Shown: one piece after another, positions 7,518 through 17,185 of the stretch
How positions within the stretch are numbered: position 1 is the stretch's first letter
Layout of the letters: every line of letters starts with the position of its first letter
Assembly (NCBI RefSeq): GCF_038396635.1
Contig: NZ_CP121687.1
Coordinates: 1,240,001-1,304,000, forward strand
Length of the DNA: 64,000 bases
Source: Defluviitalea saccharophila
GTDB lineage: Bacteria > Bacillota > Clostridia > Lachnospirales > Defluviitaleaceae
Direction of reading: 5' to 3'
Notes under the pieces: generated by a model
What the model was told of the DNA's origin: nothing
The model's database searches: none
The model's input: only the letters and a program-made list of their open reading frames with translations
Translations under genes and position numbers: made by a program

Positions 7518-9756
7518 ATCTGCTGGTAGGATAGTTTTCAAAGATTGTTAAAATGCCTTCATAAAGTGCCTGAGCTGTTTTTTGTCTAAATGCATCTGAT
7601 TTCAGAAGGGCAGCGTCCTCCGCATTGCTTACAAAAGCAATTTCTACGATCACCGCAGGCATTCTTGTATTTTTAAGTACATAAAGCTCTGAACGGGCTT
7701 TAATGCCTCTATCCTTAGTACCCAGTTTTTGGACTAAGGTATTTTGGAAAATTTGTGCCATTTTCTTTCCAGTTAACCCAGGACCATTATCGTTGCTGGT
7801 AGGGAAATATAAGACCTCGGTACCCCTGTGTTCACTGGTAAATGAGTTATTATGGACACTTAAGAATATATCTGCCCCAACTTCATTTGCCAGTGCAACT
7901 CTCTCCTGAAGAGTCGGATAAGTATCACTTGTTCTCGTTGTATATACTTTTATATCCGGACTATTTTTAAGCAGTGCATTGAGCTTTAAAGCGATATCCA
8001 AATTAGCTTCTTTCTCAACAACTCCGTTTCCTGAAGCTCCGGGATCTTTTCCTCCATGGCCTGCATCTAAAACCATTATCTTTTTATACTTTTGGGTTGG
8101 CTTTAGAATTGAAATGATGATATATTCTCCGTTCTCACTTACATTATAAGCATAAATACTGTTTTCTTTAAAAGTAAGCTCAGTCTTACCCTCGCTGTTT
8201 TTCCCAATCTGAATGGTATCAATTTTGCTATCTCCAATATGGAAAATACCCTGTCCGTATGTAGAAGAATAATCTCCAGGCAAAATGATCTTATAGACCT
8301 TATTAAGGTAATCGTCTTTATGAACAATACCATTCACATTAAAAGTTGATGAAGGCTTCTTTAAAAGAACCTGCGTACTGTCTCCGTTGCTGTACTGGAT
8401 GTTCTTATAAGTTGGAGTAAGTATTTGAACCGATAGTCCGTTGCTTCCTGCCTGAGATACGGTATACTCTGGTTGTCCGTTTAAATCCAATACAATTCTA
8501 TAGGTATTCCCATCAAACTGTGCCGTTCTGATTCCCGTAACATACTGACCTTCTACCGATTTTTCTATGGATTTTATGGTTGTCTCGGAGTAGGGAACAT
8601 CGATGACTAATCTGTCAGGATTGGTGAGTCGGAACACATTGGCAGTGGGTCTCGTGCTGCCATATATGGTCAGTATATCTCCCACGGTATTCTGACTTAA
8701 TTCCACTTTCTTTAAAATCGACTTTTTCATTTGTACAATAAAACTCATTCTGTCCGATGCCATAATAATGTCGTAAGCTGCCGGACTCTTTAAATCAAAG
8801 ACTACTCTTACAGTTTTCGGGCTGGAACTATATTGGCTGGATCTTATGGATTTAACAAATGGATTATTCGATACTTCTATGTTTGTTTCTGAAAGTTTTA
8901 AATTGGCATTAACAATATCTACAACTATTCTGCTATTGTCTAAAAGCATATCTTCTACCGAACTAATAGGTGAACTTGCCGATACTTTAAACTGATATAA
9001 TCCACTCGAATTATCTAACGCTTTAACAGCCACTATATCTGTTGTAGGATTCGGAACACTGATAATCGGAGCCGCCGGTAATGCTTCTGCTATACTTCCG
9101 TCGGACTCCAAAAGGATTGGCTTGGATGCCAGCTTAGTTGGCAGCTTTGGCACATTTGTTTCAGGAATTGTATCTTTTGAATCTTGATGATCTGTTTCAT
9201 TGTCTGTTTTATTGTCTGTTTTATTGTCTGTCTTATTATCTGTCTTATTGTTTCCATCCTGAGGTTTCCCGTTCTTTTGAGGAGCATCTATCCTGATTTC
9301 TCGAGTAGCTTCTGACCATTCAACACTAAATCCTATGGTTTCAGCAACAAATCTAACAGGAATCATAACCTTATCATTAATAATTTTCGGTGCCATAGGA
9401 ATATTTTTTGTTTCTCCATTTACCCAGGCCTGATTGCTGTTGATTGTAAGAATAACCAAGGTATCTTCCATGCCTACATAAACTTGTTTTGTATCAGGTT
9501 TCCACTCTACAACCGCATTCATTGCTTCAAATACTTCTCTGGTAGGTACTAATGTATTGCCATTAAAAATAATAGGAGGCATTACCGAGTGAATTTCTTT
9601 TTCTTTTACAATTAATTGAATTGGTGCTTCATCATAAATATGCAGTTGTCCATCATAATTAAGCGCCAATGGGCTTGCATAAGCATTATGTACCATTGAT
9701 AAATTTAAAAAAAGTGCCAATCCTAATATAAATGTTATGTATCTAAAAATCTTCAT
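7516..9756 (-). CDS. multidomain N-acetylmuramoyl-L-alanine amidase (CuAO_N, AMIN, Amidase_3)
   Basis: A 746-residue exported peptidoglycan hydrolase. It has a signal peptide (residues 1-27), then a copper-amine-oxidase N-terminal-like domain (about 30-160; FNGNTLVPTREVFEAM, MIPVRFVAETIGFSVEW). A low-complexity linker of repeated TDNK units follows (about 166-195), then one or two AMIN wall-targeting domains (about 240-450). The C-terminal zinc amidase (about 560-740) shows ligands in DAGHGGKDPG, VEKEANLD, SVHNNS and the catalytic Glu in VEIAFVSN. It cleaves the amide between MurNAc and L-Ala. Monocistronic with its own terminator; a TATAAT about 70 nt upstream of the ATG has a poor -35. Confidence 0.93.
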   Translation of the reverse strand: MKIFRYITFILGLALFLNLSMVHNAYASPLALNYDGQLHIYDEAPIQLIVKEKEIHSVMPPIIFNGNTLVPTREVFEAMNAVVEWKPDTKQVYVGMEDTLVILTINSNQAWVNGETKNIPMAPKIINDKVMIPVRFVAETIGFSVEWSEATREIRIDAPQKNGKPQDGNNKTDNKTDNKTDNKTDNETDHQDSKDTIPETNVPKLPTKLASKPILLESDGSIAEALPAAPIISVPNPTTDIVAVKALDNSSGLYQFKVSASSPISSVEDMLLDNSRIVVDIVNANLKLSETNIEVSNNPFVKSIRSSQYSSSPKTVRVVFDLKSPAAYDIIMASDRMSFIVQMKKSILKKVELSQNTVGDILTIYGSTRPTANVFRLTNPDRLVIDVPYSETTIKSIEKSVEGQYVTGIRTAQFDGNTYRIVLDLNGQPEYTVSQAGSNGLSVQILTPTYKNIQYSNGDSTQVLLKKPSSTFNVNGIVHKDDYLNKVYKIILPGDYSSTYGQGIFHIGDSKIDTIQIGKNSEGKTELTFKENSIYAYNVSENGEYIIISILKPTQKYKKIMVLDAGHGGKDPGASGNGVVEKEANLDIALKLNALLKNSPDIKVYTTRTSDTYPTLQERVALANEVGADIFLSVHNNSFTSEHRGTEVLYFPTSNDNGPGLTGKKMAQIFQNTLVQKLGTKDRGIKARSELYVLKNTRMPAVIVEIAFVSNAEDAALLKSDAFRQKTAQALYEGILTIFENYPTSR
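9190..9250. repeat. 12-bp tandem repeat coding the Asp-Asn-Lys-Thr linker
   Basis: Four to five near-identical 12-nt units (TTTTATTGTCTG or TCTTATTGTCTG on the plus strand) encode the TDNK linker of the amidase. Perfect short repeats of this kind can change copy number by slippage without breaking the frame. Confidence 0.8.
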
Positions 9757-9982
9757 TCTTCTACCTCCATACCTCTCATTTTAGTCTTCCTTAATTGTCA
9801 TACTGAATTTACTATATATGTAATAAAAAAATTATAGCAGAATTTGTTGCTTGATTAAAGCAAATAGGAAATTTGAAATAATCTTGTAATATTTAAATAT
9901 TTCCAAATGGTGTTTTGTCGAATTTGATTTCCATGCTTATTTCTCTTTTTTCTGCGCAAACTATTATGAGGAGGTGTCTCAT

Positions 9983-10156
9983 ATGAGTGATATAAACTGT
10001 ACCTATCAATGTCGTCATCAATCTGATGGAAAATGTACATTAAACAGAACTGCCAGTGTGTCTCAATGCATTGATGACGATTTCTCTATTGATTGTCCTT
10101 ATTTTGAGACTTCTCTCAAGGAAGAACTCTCTAATCCCAAAGAATATCTTAAATAG
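9983..10156 (+). CDS. small cysteine-rich protein
   Basis: A 57-residue soluble protein with five cysteines in INCTYQCRHQ, GKCTLN, SQCIDD and IDCPYF. The spacing resembles the small DUF1540-like metal-binding peptides common in clostridia, but I cannot assign it firmly. The start at 9983 is set by GAGGAGGTG at 9969-9977; a longer reading from 9974 would run through that site. It is divergent from the amidase gene and ends at a terminator shared with ligA. Function unknown. Confidence 0.75.
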   Translation: MSDINCTYQCRHQSDGKCTLNRTASVSQCIDDDFSIDCPYFETSLKEELSNPKEYLK

Positions 10157-10190
10157 TAAAAAGGAACAGAGTATTTCTGTTCCTTTACTA
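10154..10190. terminator. bidirectional terminator between the Cys-rich gene and ligA
   Basis: Stem TAGTAAA-AAGGAACAGA (10154-10170) with TCTGTTCC-TTTACTA (10176-10190), loop GTATT. A/T runs on both sides suit both convergent genes. Confidence 0.85.
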
Positions 10191-10193
10191 TCA

Positions 10194-12134
10194 TTAAGGC
10201 AAGAGTTTCATGAATTCTTCTTCCGTAATAATCGGAATGCCTAATTCCTTTGCCTTTTTATTTTTGGATGAATTGGAGTTTATATCATTATTGATCAAAT
10301 AATCCGTATTGCCAGTCACCGTACCCGTCACTTTTCCTCCCAAAGCTTCGATTTTGTCTTTTAATTCTTTTCTGTTTTTAAAATGCTCTACGCTTCCTGT
10401 AATTACAAAGGTTTTACCTTCCAAAGCCTGAGCATTTTCATCTTTTTGTTTTTCCTTGATGCGTAATACACTCTGCAAATTCTTTATTCTTTCTTTATTC
10501 TCTTCCTGACTGAAATAGCTGAACAAAGAGTGCGCAATGACTTCTCCAAATCCCTCTATTTCTAAAAGCTCTTCCATTTTACAATCAATAATTCTATCTA
10601 GATGATATTGATAATGTTTGCATAATAACTTGGCATTGCTTAAACCTACATGATTTAAGCCCAAGGCATATATAAAATTAGGCAATTCAACTTCTTTTGA
10701 TTTCTCTATGGAATTGATCAAATTATTATAGGACTTTTCTCCAAAGCCCTCCATTTTCTTGATTTCTTCTTCATGGGCATGCAAATGATAGATATCAATA
10801 AAATCCTTTATGAAGCCTTTGGCAACAAATTTTTCAATGGTAGCTTCTGAAAGTCCCTCTATATTCATAGCATCTCTTGAAACAAAATGGGTCAATGCTT
10901 TGATTCTTTGGGCACTGCAATTAGGATTTGTACAGTACAGGGCTTTACCTTCCCTAAGCTGCCTGATTTCGGTTTCTCCTTTACATACAGGGCATTCCTT
11001 AGGTATTTCAATATTATTGCTTCTGGTTAAATTCTCTGCTACTTGAGGAATAATCATATTCGCCTTATAGACTTTAATGGTATCTCCAATACCCAATTGA
11101 AGTTCCTCTAATATGCTTAAATTATGTACACTGGCACGGTTTACAGTTGTTCCTTCCAGCTCCACACTTTCAAATACCGCCACAGGATTAATTAGTCCGG
11201 TTCTTGAGGTATTCCACTGAATATATAAAAGTTTTGTTTCTTTCATTTCATCCGCCCATTTGAAGGCAATAGAATCTCTTGGGAACTTTGCAGTTGTCCC
11301 TAAGGATTCAGAATAGGATAAGCTATCATAAGTTAATACTAAACCATCGGAGCCAAAATCATTTAGTGGAATATTTTTTTCAAATTCATATACCTTTTCT
11401 TCAATTGTTTCTTTGTCTACCAATCTATGTTCAACCACATCAAACCCTATGGCTTCCAGCCATTTTAATTGATTTAATTTGGAATCTTCAAAATCCTTCC
11501 CTGCTGCATTCACGACGCTAAATGCAAAAAAGTAAACATTTCTTTTAGCGGTAACTTCATTATTTAACTGTCTTACGCTGCCGCTGCATAAATTTCTGGG
11601 GTTTTTATATTGTTCTTCCGGTGGAAGATTCTCATTGATTTTCTCAAAATCGGAATACTTAATAACAGCTTCTCCCCTAAGGGTAAGCTCTTCCTTAAAA
11701 GGAATATGCAGAGGAATATTTTTAAACACCTTTGCATTATTCGTTACGTCCTCGCCTACTTCACCGTTTCCTCTGGTAACCGCCTGATGTAAGCGGCCTT
11801 CTCTATAGGTGAGCACAATGGTAAGCCCATCAAGCTTCCAGGAAAGAATCCCTTTTTGATTGCCTAAAAAGCTTTTTAACTTAGAAATATCTTTCGTTTT
11901 ATCCAGGGATAACATCCTCTGATTATGTCTTACCTTGGGAAGACTGCTAAGAAGCGCATATCCTACCTTTTGGGTAGGGCTGTCCGCTAAAACAATACCT
12001 GTCTCCTTCTCTAATTGTTCTAACTCATCATAAAGCGTGTCGTATTCCTGGTTGGACATGATTTCTCTGTCTTCTTGATAATATGCTCTGGACGCCTCAT
12101 TTAAAATCCGAATTAATTCTTTCATCCTTTTCAT
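10194..12134 (-). CDS. ligA: NAD+-dependent DNA ligase LigA
   Basis: A 646-residue replicative ligase (usual 660-680). Order: Ia domain with YDTLYDEL; adenylation domain with the catalytic Lys in SWKLDGL (about residue 109) and TRGNGEVGEDVT; OB fold; zinc finger CPVCKGE...CTNPNC; helix-hairpin-helix repeats (ALGLNHVGLSNAK, IEGFGEVIAHS); C-terminal BRCT domain (GKTFVITGSVEHF...GGKVTGTVTGNTDYLI). I chose the ATG at 12134 because AAGGAG lies 8 nt ahead; an in-frame ATG at 12155 lacks this. pcrA lies upstream, as in many Firmicutes, but with a small gene between. Confidence 0.95.
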   Translation of the reverse strand: MKRMKELIRILNEASRAYYQEDREIMSNQEYDTLYDELEQLEKETGIVLADSPTQKVGYALLSSLPKVRHNQRMLSLDKTKDISKLKSFLGNQKGILSWKLDGLTIVLTYREGRLHQAVTRGNGEVGEDVTNNAKVFKNIPLHIPFKEELTLRGEAVIKYSDFEKINENLPPEEQYKNPRNLCSGSVRQLNNEVTAKRNVYFFAFSVVNAAGKDFEDSKLNQLKWLEAIGFDVVEHRLVDKETIEEKVYEFEKNIPLNDFGSDGLVLTYDSLSYSESLGTTAKFPRDSIAFKWADEMKETKLLYIQWNTSRTGLINPVAVFESVELEGTTVNRASVHNLSILEELQLGIGDTIKVYKANMIIPQVAENLTRSNNIEIPKECPVCKGETEIRQLREGKALYCTNPNCSAQRIKALTHFVSRDAMNIEGLSEATIEKFVAKGFIKDFIDIYHLHAHEEEIKKMEGFGEKSYNNLINSIEKSKEVELPNFIYALGLNHVGLSNAKLLCKHYQYHLDRIIDCKMEELLEIEGFGEVIAHSLFSYFSQEENKERIKNLQSVLRIKEKQKDENAQALEGKTFVITGSVEHFKNRKELKDKIEALGGKVTGTVTGNTDYLINNDINSNSSKNKKAKELGIPIITEEEFMKLLP

Positions 12135-12226
12135 AGTCTTTCTCCTTATATTCAAACATTCTTATGTAATCTTATTATGAGCTTAATGTAAATACATTTC
12201 TTTTATGATACAACAAGATATAAAAA

Positions 12227-12252
12227 AAATACAGACATCTTGGTCTGTATTT
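12227..12252 (-). terminator. terminator after the small ORF, ahead of ligA
   Basis: Stem AAATACAGAC with GTCTGTATTT, followed on the minus strand by a run of eight T. It separates the small gene from ligA. Confidence 0.85.
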
Positions 12253-12492
12253 TTATTTACTAATTGATTTTCTCTCCATGTCATTAAGAAAACGAATTTT
12301 ATTCTGAGTCATAGCAGTATACTGCTCCTGTGTTATTTTCCCGGTATCCAGAAGTTTCTCCGCAAATTCAATAAACTTCTTTGTAACTTCAATTAATCTT
12401 ACTATTTCAGGACTATTTTCGTTCTTCATGACATCCCACTTTCTTAGTTTAAAATAATCTCTAAAGAGAAAATACAATTCCTTCACTTTCAT
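12253..12492 (-). CDS. small helical protein, unknown function
   Basis: A 79-residue, charged, probably all-helical protein (VRLIEVTKKFIEFAEKLLDTGKITQEQYTAMTQNKIRFLNDMERK) without signal or cysteines. The GKITQEQYTAMTQNK stretch resembles a helix-turn-helix hairpin in short clostridial proteins of unknown role. The start is uncertain: neither the ATG at 12492 nor the internal one (MKNENSPE) has a strong ribosome site. It lies between pcrA and ligA and has its own terminator. Confidence 0.6.
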   Translation of the reverse strand: MKVKELYFLFRDYFKLRKWDVMKNENSPEIVRLIEVTKKFIEFAEKLLDTGKITQEQYTAMTQNKIRFLNDMERKSISK

Positions 12493-12647
12493 CTACTAAC
12501 TGAATGCATTATAACATATTTTACTTTTTATTACAATTTTTCCATGAGTTTAAATCCGTCAAATTAATTAATTAGACGAATTTATCTTTAATTATCTCTG
12601 TTTTCTATAGAATTTCTTTAAATTACTGCATTTTTTATAAATTACTC

Positions 12648-14864
12648 TTATTGAACCAGCTTTAACTTCGCAAGTCTCGCCATTAATTTTTTACTTCCAA
12701 ACTTAGGGAAAGTTACTGTCACTTCATAATCGGCTCCAGCGTAGCGAATATCTTCCACCGTTCCTACTCCAAATTTTATATGTTTCACCAAATCACCACA
12801 TTCAAATTCCAAAGGCGTATTTTCAGAAGAACTATTGTCCGCCTTCGATACGGCTCCTTGATAAGGGGTATAAGTGTGTAGAACTTTATTCCTGGATCTA
12901 ATACCGGCTAAAGGATCAACTGCTTTTTTTACCTTGTTTCCAATGGAAATCAAATCTTTTGGAAGCTCGGAAATAAATCTGGAGCATCTGTTGTATTGAG
13001 TAAGTCCTCTAAGCATTCTGGACTTGGCATAACATAAATAAAGCTTTTGTCTTGCTCTTGTAATGCCTACATAACACAATCTTCTTTCTTCTTCTACTGC
13101 ATCTTCATTTTCCGATACAACACTCATATAACTTGGGAAAATACCTTCTTCCAAACCAGTTATAAATACATAAGGAAATTCCAATCCCTTTGCACTATGA
13201 AGAGTCATTAATACCACTGCATTATTCGCTTCATTGTAATTGTCGATATCCGCAACTAGAGAAACTTCTTCCAGGAAACCTTCAAGGCTTGGTTCCTCTG
13301 CATTCTGATCGTAATCCGCTGCTTTAGATATTAATTCCTTGATATTTTGTATTCTTTCTTTTGACTCTTCTGTGTTTTCATTTTCCAGTTCTTTCAAATA
13401 TCCTGTGCGTTCCAAAATATTTTCAACAAGTTCCATAACGCTTCCTGCTTGGGCCTCTACCTGAAAAACCCCAATTAAATCGGCGAATTTTTTTAACTTT
13501 GAAGCGGATCGTCCAAATTGGGAAACAATTTCAACATCTCTGATAGCATCAAAGAAGCTCATATCATAATCGGAAGCAAAAGCTTCTACCTTGCCAATGG
13601 TTGTGTCTCCAATCCCCCTCTTTGGTACATTAATAATTCTCTTTAAAGATAAATCGTCTGAAGGATTTTGGATCACCCTTAAATAACCTAATAAATCTTT
13701 GATTTCTTTTCTCTCATAGAATCGCACTCCCCCAAGCAGTCGATAGGGAATAGCATGTTTTATGAAATGTTCTTCTAATACACGGGACTGAGCATTGGTA
13801 CGGTATAAAACCGCAAAATCCTTATATTCTCTTCCTTCTTCTTCGATTTGTTTTACGATTTCATTTGCAACAAATTCTGCTTCGTCATGTTCATTGTCCG
13901 TTTCACGAACATCTATTAAATCTCCCTGCTCATTTTCCGTCCAAAGCGCCTTTGACTTTCTTCCAAAATTATTCTTGATTACTGCATTGGCTGCATCCAA
14001 TATCACCTTGGTAGAACGATAATTTTGTTCTAATTTAATTACCTTGGCGTTTTTAAAATCCTTTTCAAAGTCCAATATATTTCTTATATTTGCACCTCTC
14101 CAGCCATAAATGCTTTGGTCATCGTCCCCTACAACACAAAGATTGTGGTGTTTGGAAGCCAATAATTTTACCAGTTTATATTGGGCAGTATTGGTATCCT
14201 GATACTCGTCCACCATGATGTATTCAAATCTATTTTGATAGTATTCTAAAACCTCTGGATGATAGATAAATAATTCTACGGTTTTAAAAATAATATCATC
14301 AAAATCCAGAGCATTATTGCTTTCTAATTTTTTCTGATACAGTTTATAAATATTGGCCAATTTTTCTTTCCTAAAATCCCCTGCACTATTTTTCTCATAG
14401 TCACTGGCGGATACCAATTCATTCTTTTGATTGCTGATTTCCCCCAAAACATAACTCACCGGATAATTTTTTTCATTATAATTTAATTCTTTAAGACATT
14501 CTTTAATAAGAGATTTTTGGTCCCCTGTATCATAAATGGTGAAATAACGATTGTATCCAATTTTATCTATATCTCTTCTAAGGATCTTTACACAGGCTGA
14601 ATGGAAAGTGCTCACCCAAATTTCTTCAGCGCCTTTGCCTACTAATTGATCCACTCTTTCTCTCATTTCCTTTGCCGCTTTATTCGTAAATGTAATCGCA
14701 AGAATCTTCCAGGGAAGAATATTTTTTTCCTGGATAAGGTAAGCAATCCTATGGGTCAGTACCCTTGTTTTCCCTGAACCTGCCCCGGCTAAAATCAATA
14801 CCGGTCCTTCTGTCTGCAATACCGCTTCCTTTTGTTTTGGATTCAAACCCTCTACTAAACGCAT
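12648..14864 (-). CDS. pcrA: ATP-dependent DNA helicase PcrA (UvrD/Rep family)
   Basis: A 738-residue SF1A 3'-5' helicase for DNA repair and rolling-circle replication. Motifs: LNPKQKEAV (Q motif), AGAGSGKTRVLTHR (Walker A, about residue 30), TFTNKAAKEMRER, VDEYQDTN (motif II), GDDDQSIYGWRGA (III), LEQNYRS (IV), TLHSAKGLEFPYVF (V) and EERRLCYVGITRARQKL (VI). The C-terminus keeps a Tudor-like end (HIKFGVGTVEDI...). The start ATG at 14864 follows AAAAGGAG at 8 nt. It is downstream of yerC, separated by a terminator. Confidence 0.96.
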   Translation of the reverse strand: MRLVEGLNPKQKEAVLQTEGPVLILAGAGSGKTRVLTHRIAYLIQEKNILPWKILAITFTNKAAKEMRERVDQLVGKGAEEIWVSTFHSACVKILRRDIDKIGYNRYFTIYDTGDQKSLIKECLKELNYNEKNYPVSYVLGEISNQKNELVSASDYEKNSAGDFRKEKLANIYKLYQKKLESNNALDFDDIIFKTVELFIYHPEVLEYYQNRFEYIMVDEYQDTNTAQYKLVKLLASKHHNLCVVGDDDQSIYGWRGANIRNILDFEKDFKNAKVIKLEQNYRSTKVILDAANAVIKNNFGRKSKALWTENEQGDLIDVRETDNEHDEAEFVANEIVKQIEEEGREYKDFAVLYRTNAQSRVLEEHFIKHAIPYRLLGGVRFYERKEIKDLLGYLRVIQNPSDDLSLKRIINVPKRGIGDTTIGKVEAFASDYDMSFFDAIRDVEIVSQFGRSASKLKKFADLIGVFQVEAQAGSVMELVENILERTGYLKELENENTEESKERIQNIKELISKAADYDQNAEEPSLEGFLEEVSLVADIDNYNEANNAVVLMTLHSAKGLEFPYVFITGLEEGIFPSYMSVVSENEDAVEEERRLCYVGITRARQKLYLCYAKSRMLRGLTQYNRCSRFISELPKDLISIGNKVKKAVDPLAGIRSRNKVLHTYTPYQGAVSKADNSSSENTPLEFECGDLVKHIKFGVGTVEDIRYAGADYEVTVTFPKFGSKKLMARLAKLKLVQ

Positions 14865-14892
14865 ACGTATTCTCCTTTTTCCTCTTCTAAAC

Positions 14893-14926
14893 AAAATCCT
14901 TTCCAACAGAAATGTGGAAAGGATTT
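14893..14926 (-). terminator. terminator between yerC and pcrA
   Basis: Inverted repeat AAAATCCTTTCC (14893-14904) and GGAAAGGATTT (14916-14926), followed on the minus strand by TTTTG. It sits immediately after the yerC stop. Confidence 0.7.
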
Positions 14927-14927
14927 A

Positions 14928-15224
14928 TTATTTATTATTTTTTTCTAATCGATCAAGTACCATATTATATCCATCCGAGCCGTAAGTCAATGACCTGTTG
15001 ACTCTGCTGATTGTTGCTGTTGAAGCTCCGGTCTTCTCAGTAATCTCCGAATAGGTTTTATGCTGCCTTAACATCTTTGCCACTTCCAGTCTTTGTGCCA
15101 AAGATTTAATTTCATGAATGGTGCATATGTCTTCAAAAAAGGAATAACATTCATCTATATTTTCAAGCAGTAAAATTGCCTCAAAAAGACGGTCCGTAGC
15201 ATCATCTTTTATTTTCGAATTCAT
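14928..15224 (-). CDS. yerC: TrpR/YerC/YecD-family DNA-binding protein
   Basis: A 98-residue helical DNA-binding protein. IHEIKSLAQRLEVAKMLRQHKTYSEI (read in parts) followed by TGASTATISRVNRSLTYG is the TrpR-like helix-turn-helix of the YerC/YecD family, whose target is not established. The ATG at 15224 is preceded by AAAGGAG. In Bacillus yerC also lies next to the pcrA-ligA region. Confidence 0.88.
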   Translation of the reverse strand: MNSKIKDDATDRLFEAILLLENIDECYSFFEDICTIHEIKSLAQRLEVAKMLRQHKTYSEITEKTGASTATISRVNRSLTYGSDGYNMVLDRLEKNNK

Positions 15225-15265
15225 TGGAGTACTCCTTTCCAACTTTAACATACCGACTCTTTATT

Positions 15266-15295
15266 ATTGTACAGTATGAAAGAAGCCCAAGTCAA
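15266..15295 (-). promoter_or_regulatory. yerC promoter
   Basis: Minus strand TTGACT (15290-15295), 18 nt, TACAAT (15266-15271). The -35 overlaps the end of the PHP gene. Confidence 0.6.
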
Positions 15296-15999
15296 GCTAA
15301 AAAACTTTTTAGCAGTTCTACAGATGTATTAACGATTAAATGCTCCGGCACTTCCAAATCTTCAATGAGTTTTTCAACATGTCCAAAATTCCCTACATCA
15401 AAAGATATATGGGCATCGCTTCCCATGATGAAAGGCATATCCATTCTAACACATTCTTTGATGATCTCACGAACCGTATCGGTCCCTCCTGCTCTAAAAC
15501 TATCGGGCTTTAAAGAAGTATTATTCATCTCAAGAAGGGTTCCATATTCTTTTGCAGCCTCTACCACAGCCTTAATATCTATAGGATATCTTGGATCTCC
15601 CGGATGTCCGATAATATCTATGTGGGGATTTTGTATGACTTTAATTAAAGCATTGGTATTTTCCACAATGCTCCCCTGTTTTATGCATGGGGGATGAAAA
15701 CTGGCAATAACGATATCAAGCTGTTCTAATGTTTCTTGACCTAAGTCTACCCGTCCTTCAAAATCCAATATATTGACTTCTGCTCCCCTTAAAACTTCTA
15801 CGCCATATAACTTTCTGGGAATAACAATTAAGTTATGAAAATGGAATAGGTGAGCTCCACCGGGTAATGTCTCGGCATGGTCTGTAATCGCGATAAGTTC
15901 TAAGCCCCTATTAGAAGCTTCTTTTGCTATTTCTTGTACTGTACTATAAGCGTGTCCACTGGAAACCGTATGGCAGTGGGTATCTAAAACAAATTTCAT
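15292..15999 (-). CDS. PHP-domain metal-dependent phosphatase (YcdX-like)
   Basis: A 235-residue PHP-superfamily hydrolase of the YcdX type. Trinuclear metal-site motifs are present: DTHCHTVSSGHAY (residues 6-18), ITDHAE (about 38-43), ASFHPP (about 101-106), IGHPGDPRYP (about 126-135), EMNNTSLK, and GSDAHIS (about 194-200). Members hydrolyse phosphate esters; substrate unknown. AAGGAG lies just ahead of the ATG. Confidence 0.87.
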   Translation of the reverse strand: MKFVLDTHCHTVSSGHAYSTVQEIAKEASNRGLELIAITDHAETLPGGAHLFHFHNLIVIPRKLYGVEVLRGAEVNILDFEGRVDLGQETLEQLDIVIASFHPPCIKQGSIVENTNALIKVIQNPHIDIIGHPGDPRYPIDIKAVVEAAKEYGTLLEMNNTSLKPDSFRAGGTDTVREIIKECVRMDMPFIMGSDAHISFDVGNFGHVEKLIEDLEVPEHLIVNTSVELLKSFLA

Positions 16000-16103
16000 G
16001 AAATGACATCTCCTTAAAATCCATTCTTATATTGCTTCAGTAGTTTTACTGATTACATCCATGAACTATTGTAACACATTCGATTAGATTTGAAAAATTA
16101 AGT

Positions 16104-16988
16104 TTATTTAATAACTCTGTTTCGTCCCTGCTCTTTGGCTTGATAAAGTTTATTGTCTACATATTTAAATAAATCGTTAACTGCAAATTCATTGCTGTCT
16201 ATCGTAGATAGTCCAAAAGAAGCGGTTATATTGATCTTCTTATCTTCAAATCTAATTACAGTTTTTTCAATGGTTTTTCTGATTCTTTCAAGCGCTTTAT
16301 AAGCTTTTTCATTATTGGTATTGGGAAGGCATATTAAAAATTCTTCTCCTCCATACCTTGCAGCCCAATCCGTTTCATTTCTAATAGAGTTTAATAATAT
16401 GGCGCCTACTGTCTTTATTGCAATATCTCCTACATTATGACCGTAAGTATCATTAATTGTTTTAAAATGATCAATATCAAGCATGGCAATAGATAATGGA
16501 TGTTTTGCATTGCATTTACTAATTTCATGAGGCAACATTCTATCCATATACCTTCTATTATAAAGATTGGTTAAAGGATCTTTCATAATCAGCGTGTTTA
16601 AATCCTGCACAATATTCTGCAGTTCATGTTCCTGGCTTCGATAAACCGTTTCAATCACTAATCCCTCGGTAATGTCTTTAATCAATTCCAAAACCAGGTT
16701 CCCGTTACTGCCTTTGATAAGACTTGTGAACACCAGCAGCATTTTATCTCCTACATGCTGTATTTTCATTAGGGTTTTTTGGTTTGTTAACGTCTCAAGA
16801 CCAATACAATTTGAACACTCTTTATTATCCAATACCCCTGAATAACAAAGTATAGAATCCTCTATAATTTTTCCATCTTTATATTTAATGATTTTTTTAG
16901 TAATCGGCTCTACAATCCTTACAATATCAAAGATTTCCTCATATGCTTCTATTTGCTGCAATATTTTATAGCTTAGTATATCGTTCAT
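16104..16988 (-). CDS. diguanylate cyclase (PAS-like sensor plus GGDEF)
   Basis: A 294-residue cytoplasmic c-di-GMP synthase. The N-terminus (about 1-115) looks like a PAS-type domain with a Cys pair (NKECSNCIG), suggesting redox or metal sensing. A short helix (VYRSQEHELQNIVQDL) links to GGDEF at about 130-294: DPLTNLYNRRYMD, DIDHFKTINDTYGHNVGD and the active site RYGGEEF. No RxxD inhibitory site lies five residues before GGEEF (TDWAARYGGEEF). No membrane segment. It appears to be transcribed alone. Confidence 0.9.
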   Translation of the reverse strand: MNDILSYKILQQIEAYEEIFDIVRIVEPITKKIIKYKDGKIIEDSILCYSGVLDNKECSNCIGLETLTNQKTLMKIQHVGDKMLLVFTSLIKGSNGNLVLELIKDITEGLVIETVYRSQEHELQNIVQDLNTLIMKDPLTNLYNRRYMDRMLPHEISKCNAKHPLSIAMLDIDHFKTINDTYGHNVGDIAIKTVGAILLNSIRNETDWAARYGGEEFLICLPNTNNEKAYKALERIRKTIEKTVIRFEDKKINITASFGLSTIDSNEFAVNDLFKYVDNKLYQAKEQGRNRVIK

Positions 16989-17135
16989 GCCATACCTCTT
17001 CTCTTACAGTCCATTCTCTTTTAGCATTTATTTCTTATTCATAATTAATGTTAATACATATACTAAATTATTTCAGCATAAAATACAACTAATTATTTAA
17101 ACTAAACATATCATTTTATACGAATTAAAAAATAA

Positions 17136-17177
17136 ATACCCTATAAGAAGCCTTTATTAGGTCTGCTTATAGGGTAT
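17136..17177 (-). terminator. terminator of the mglBAC operon
   Basis: 12-bp inverted repeat ATACCCTATAAG (17136-17147) and CTTATAGGGTAT (17166-17177), followed on the minus strand by a T-rich run. Confidence 0.85.
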
Positions 17178-17185
17178 ATTTTCCA

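Noticed and set aside
9190-9250. Short repeats as a possible CRISPR array
   Set aside because: 12-bp units without spacers, inside a coding region.
9090-9287. Lys/Gln-rich reading frame within the amidase gene
   Set aside because: It is the out-of-frame copy of the TDNK repeat; the amidase frame is continuous and has domains.
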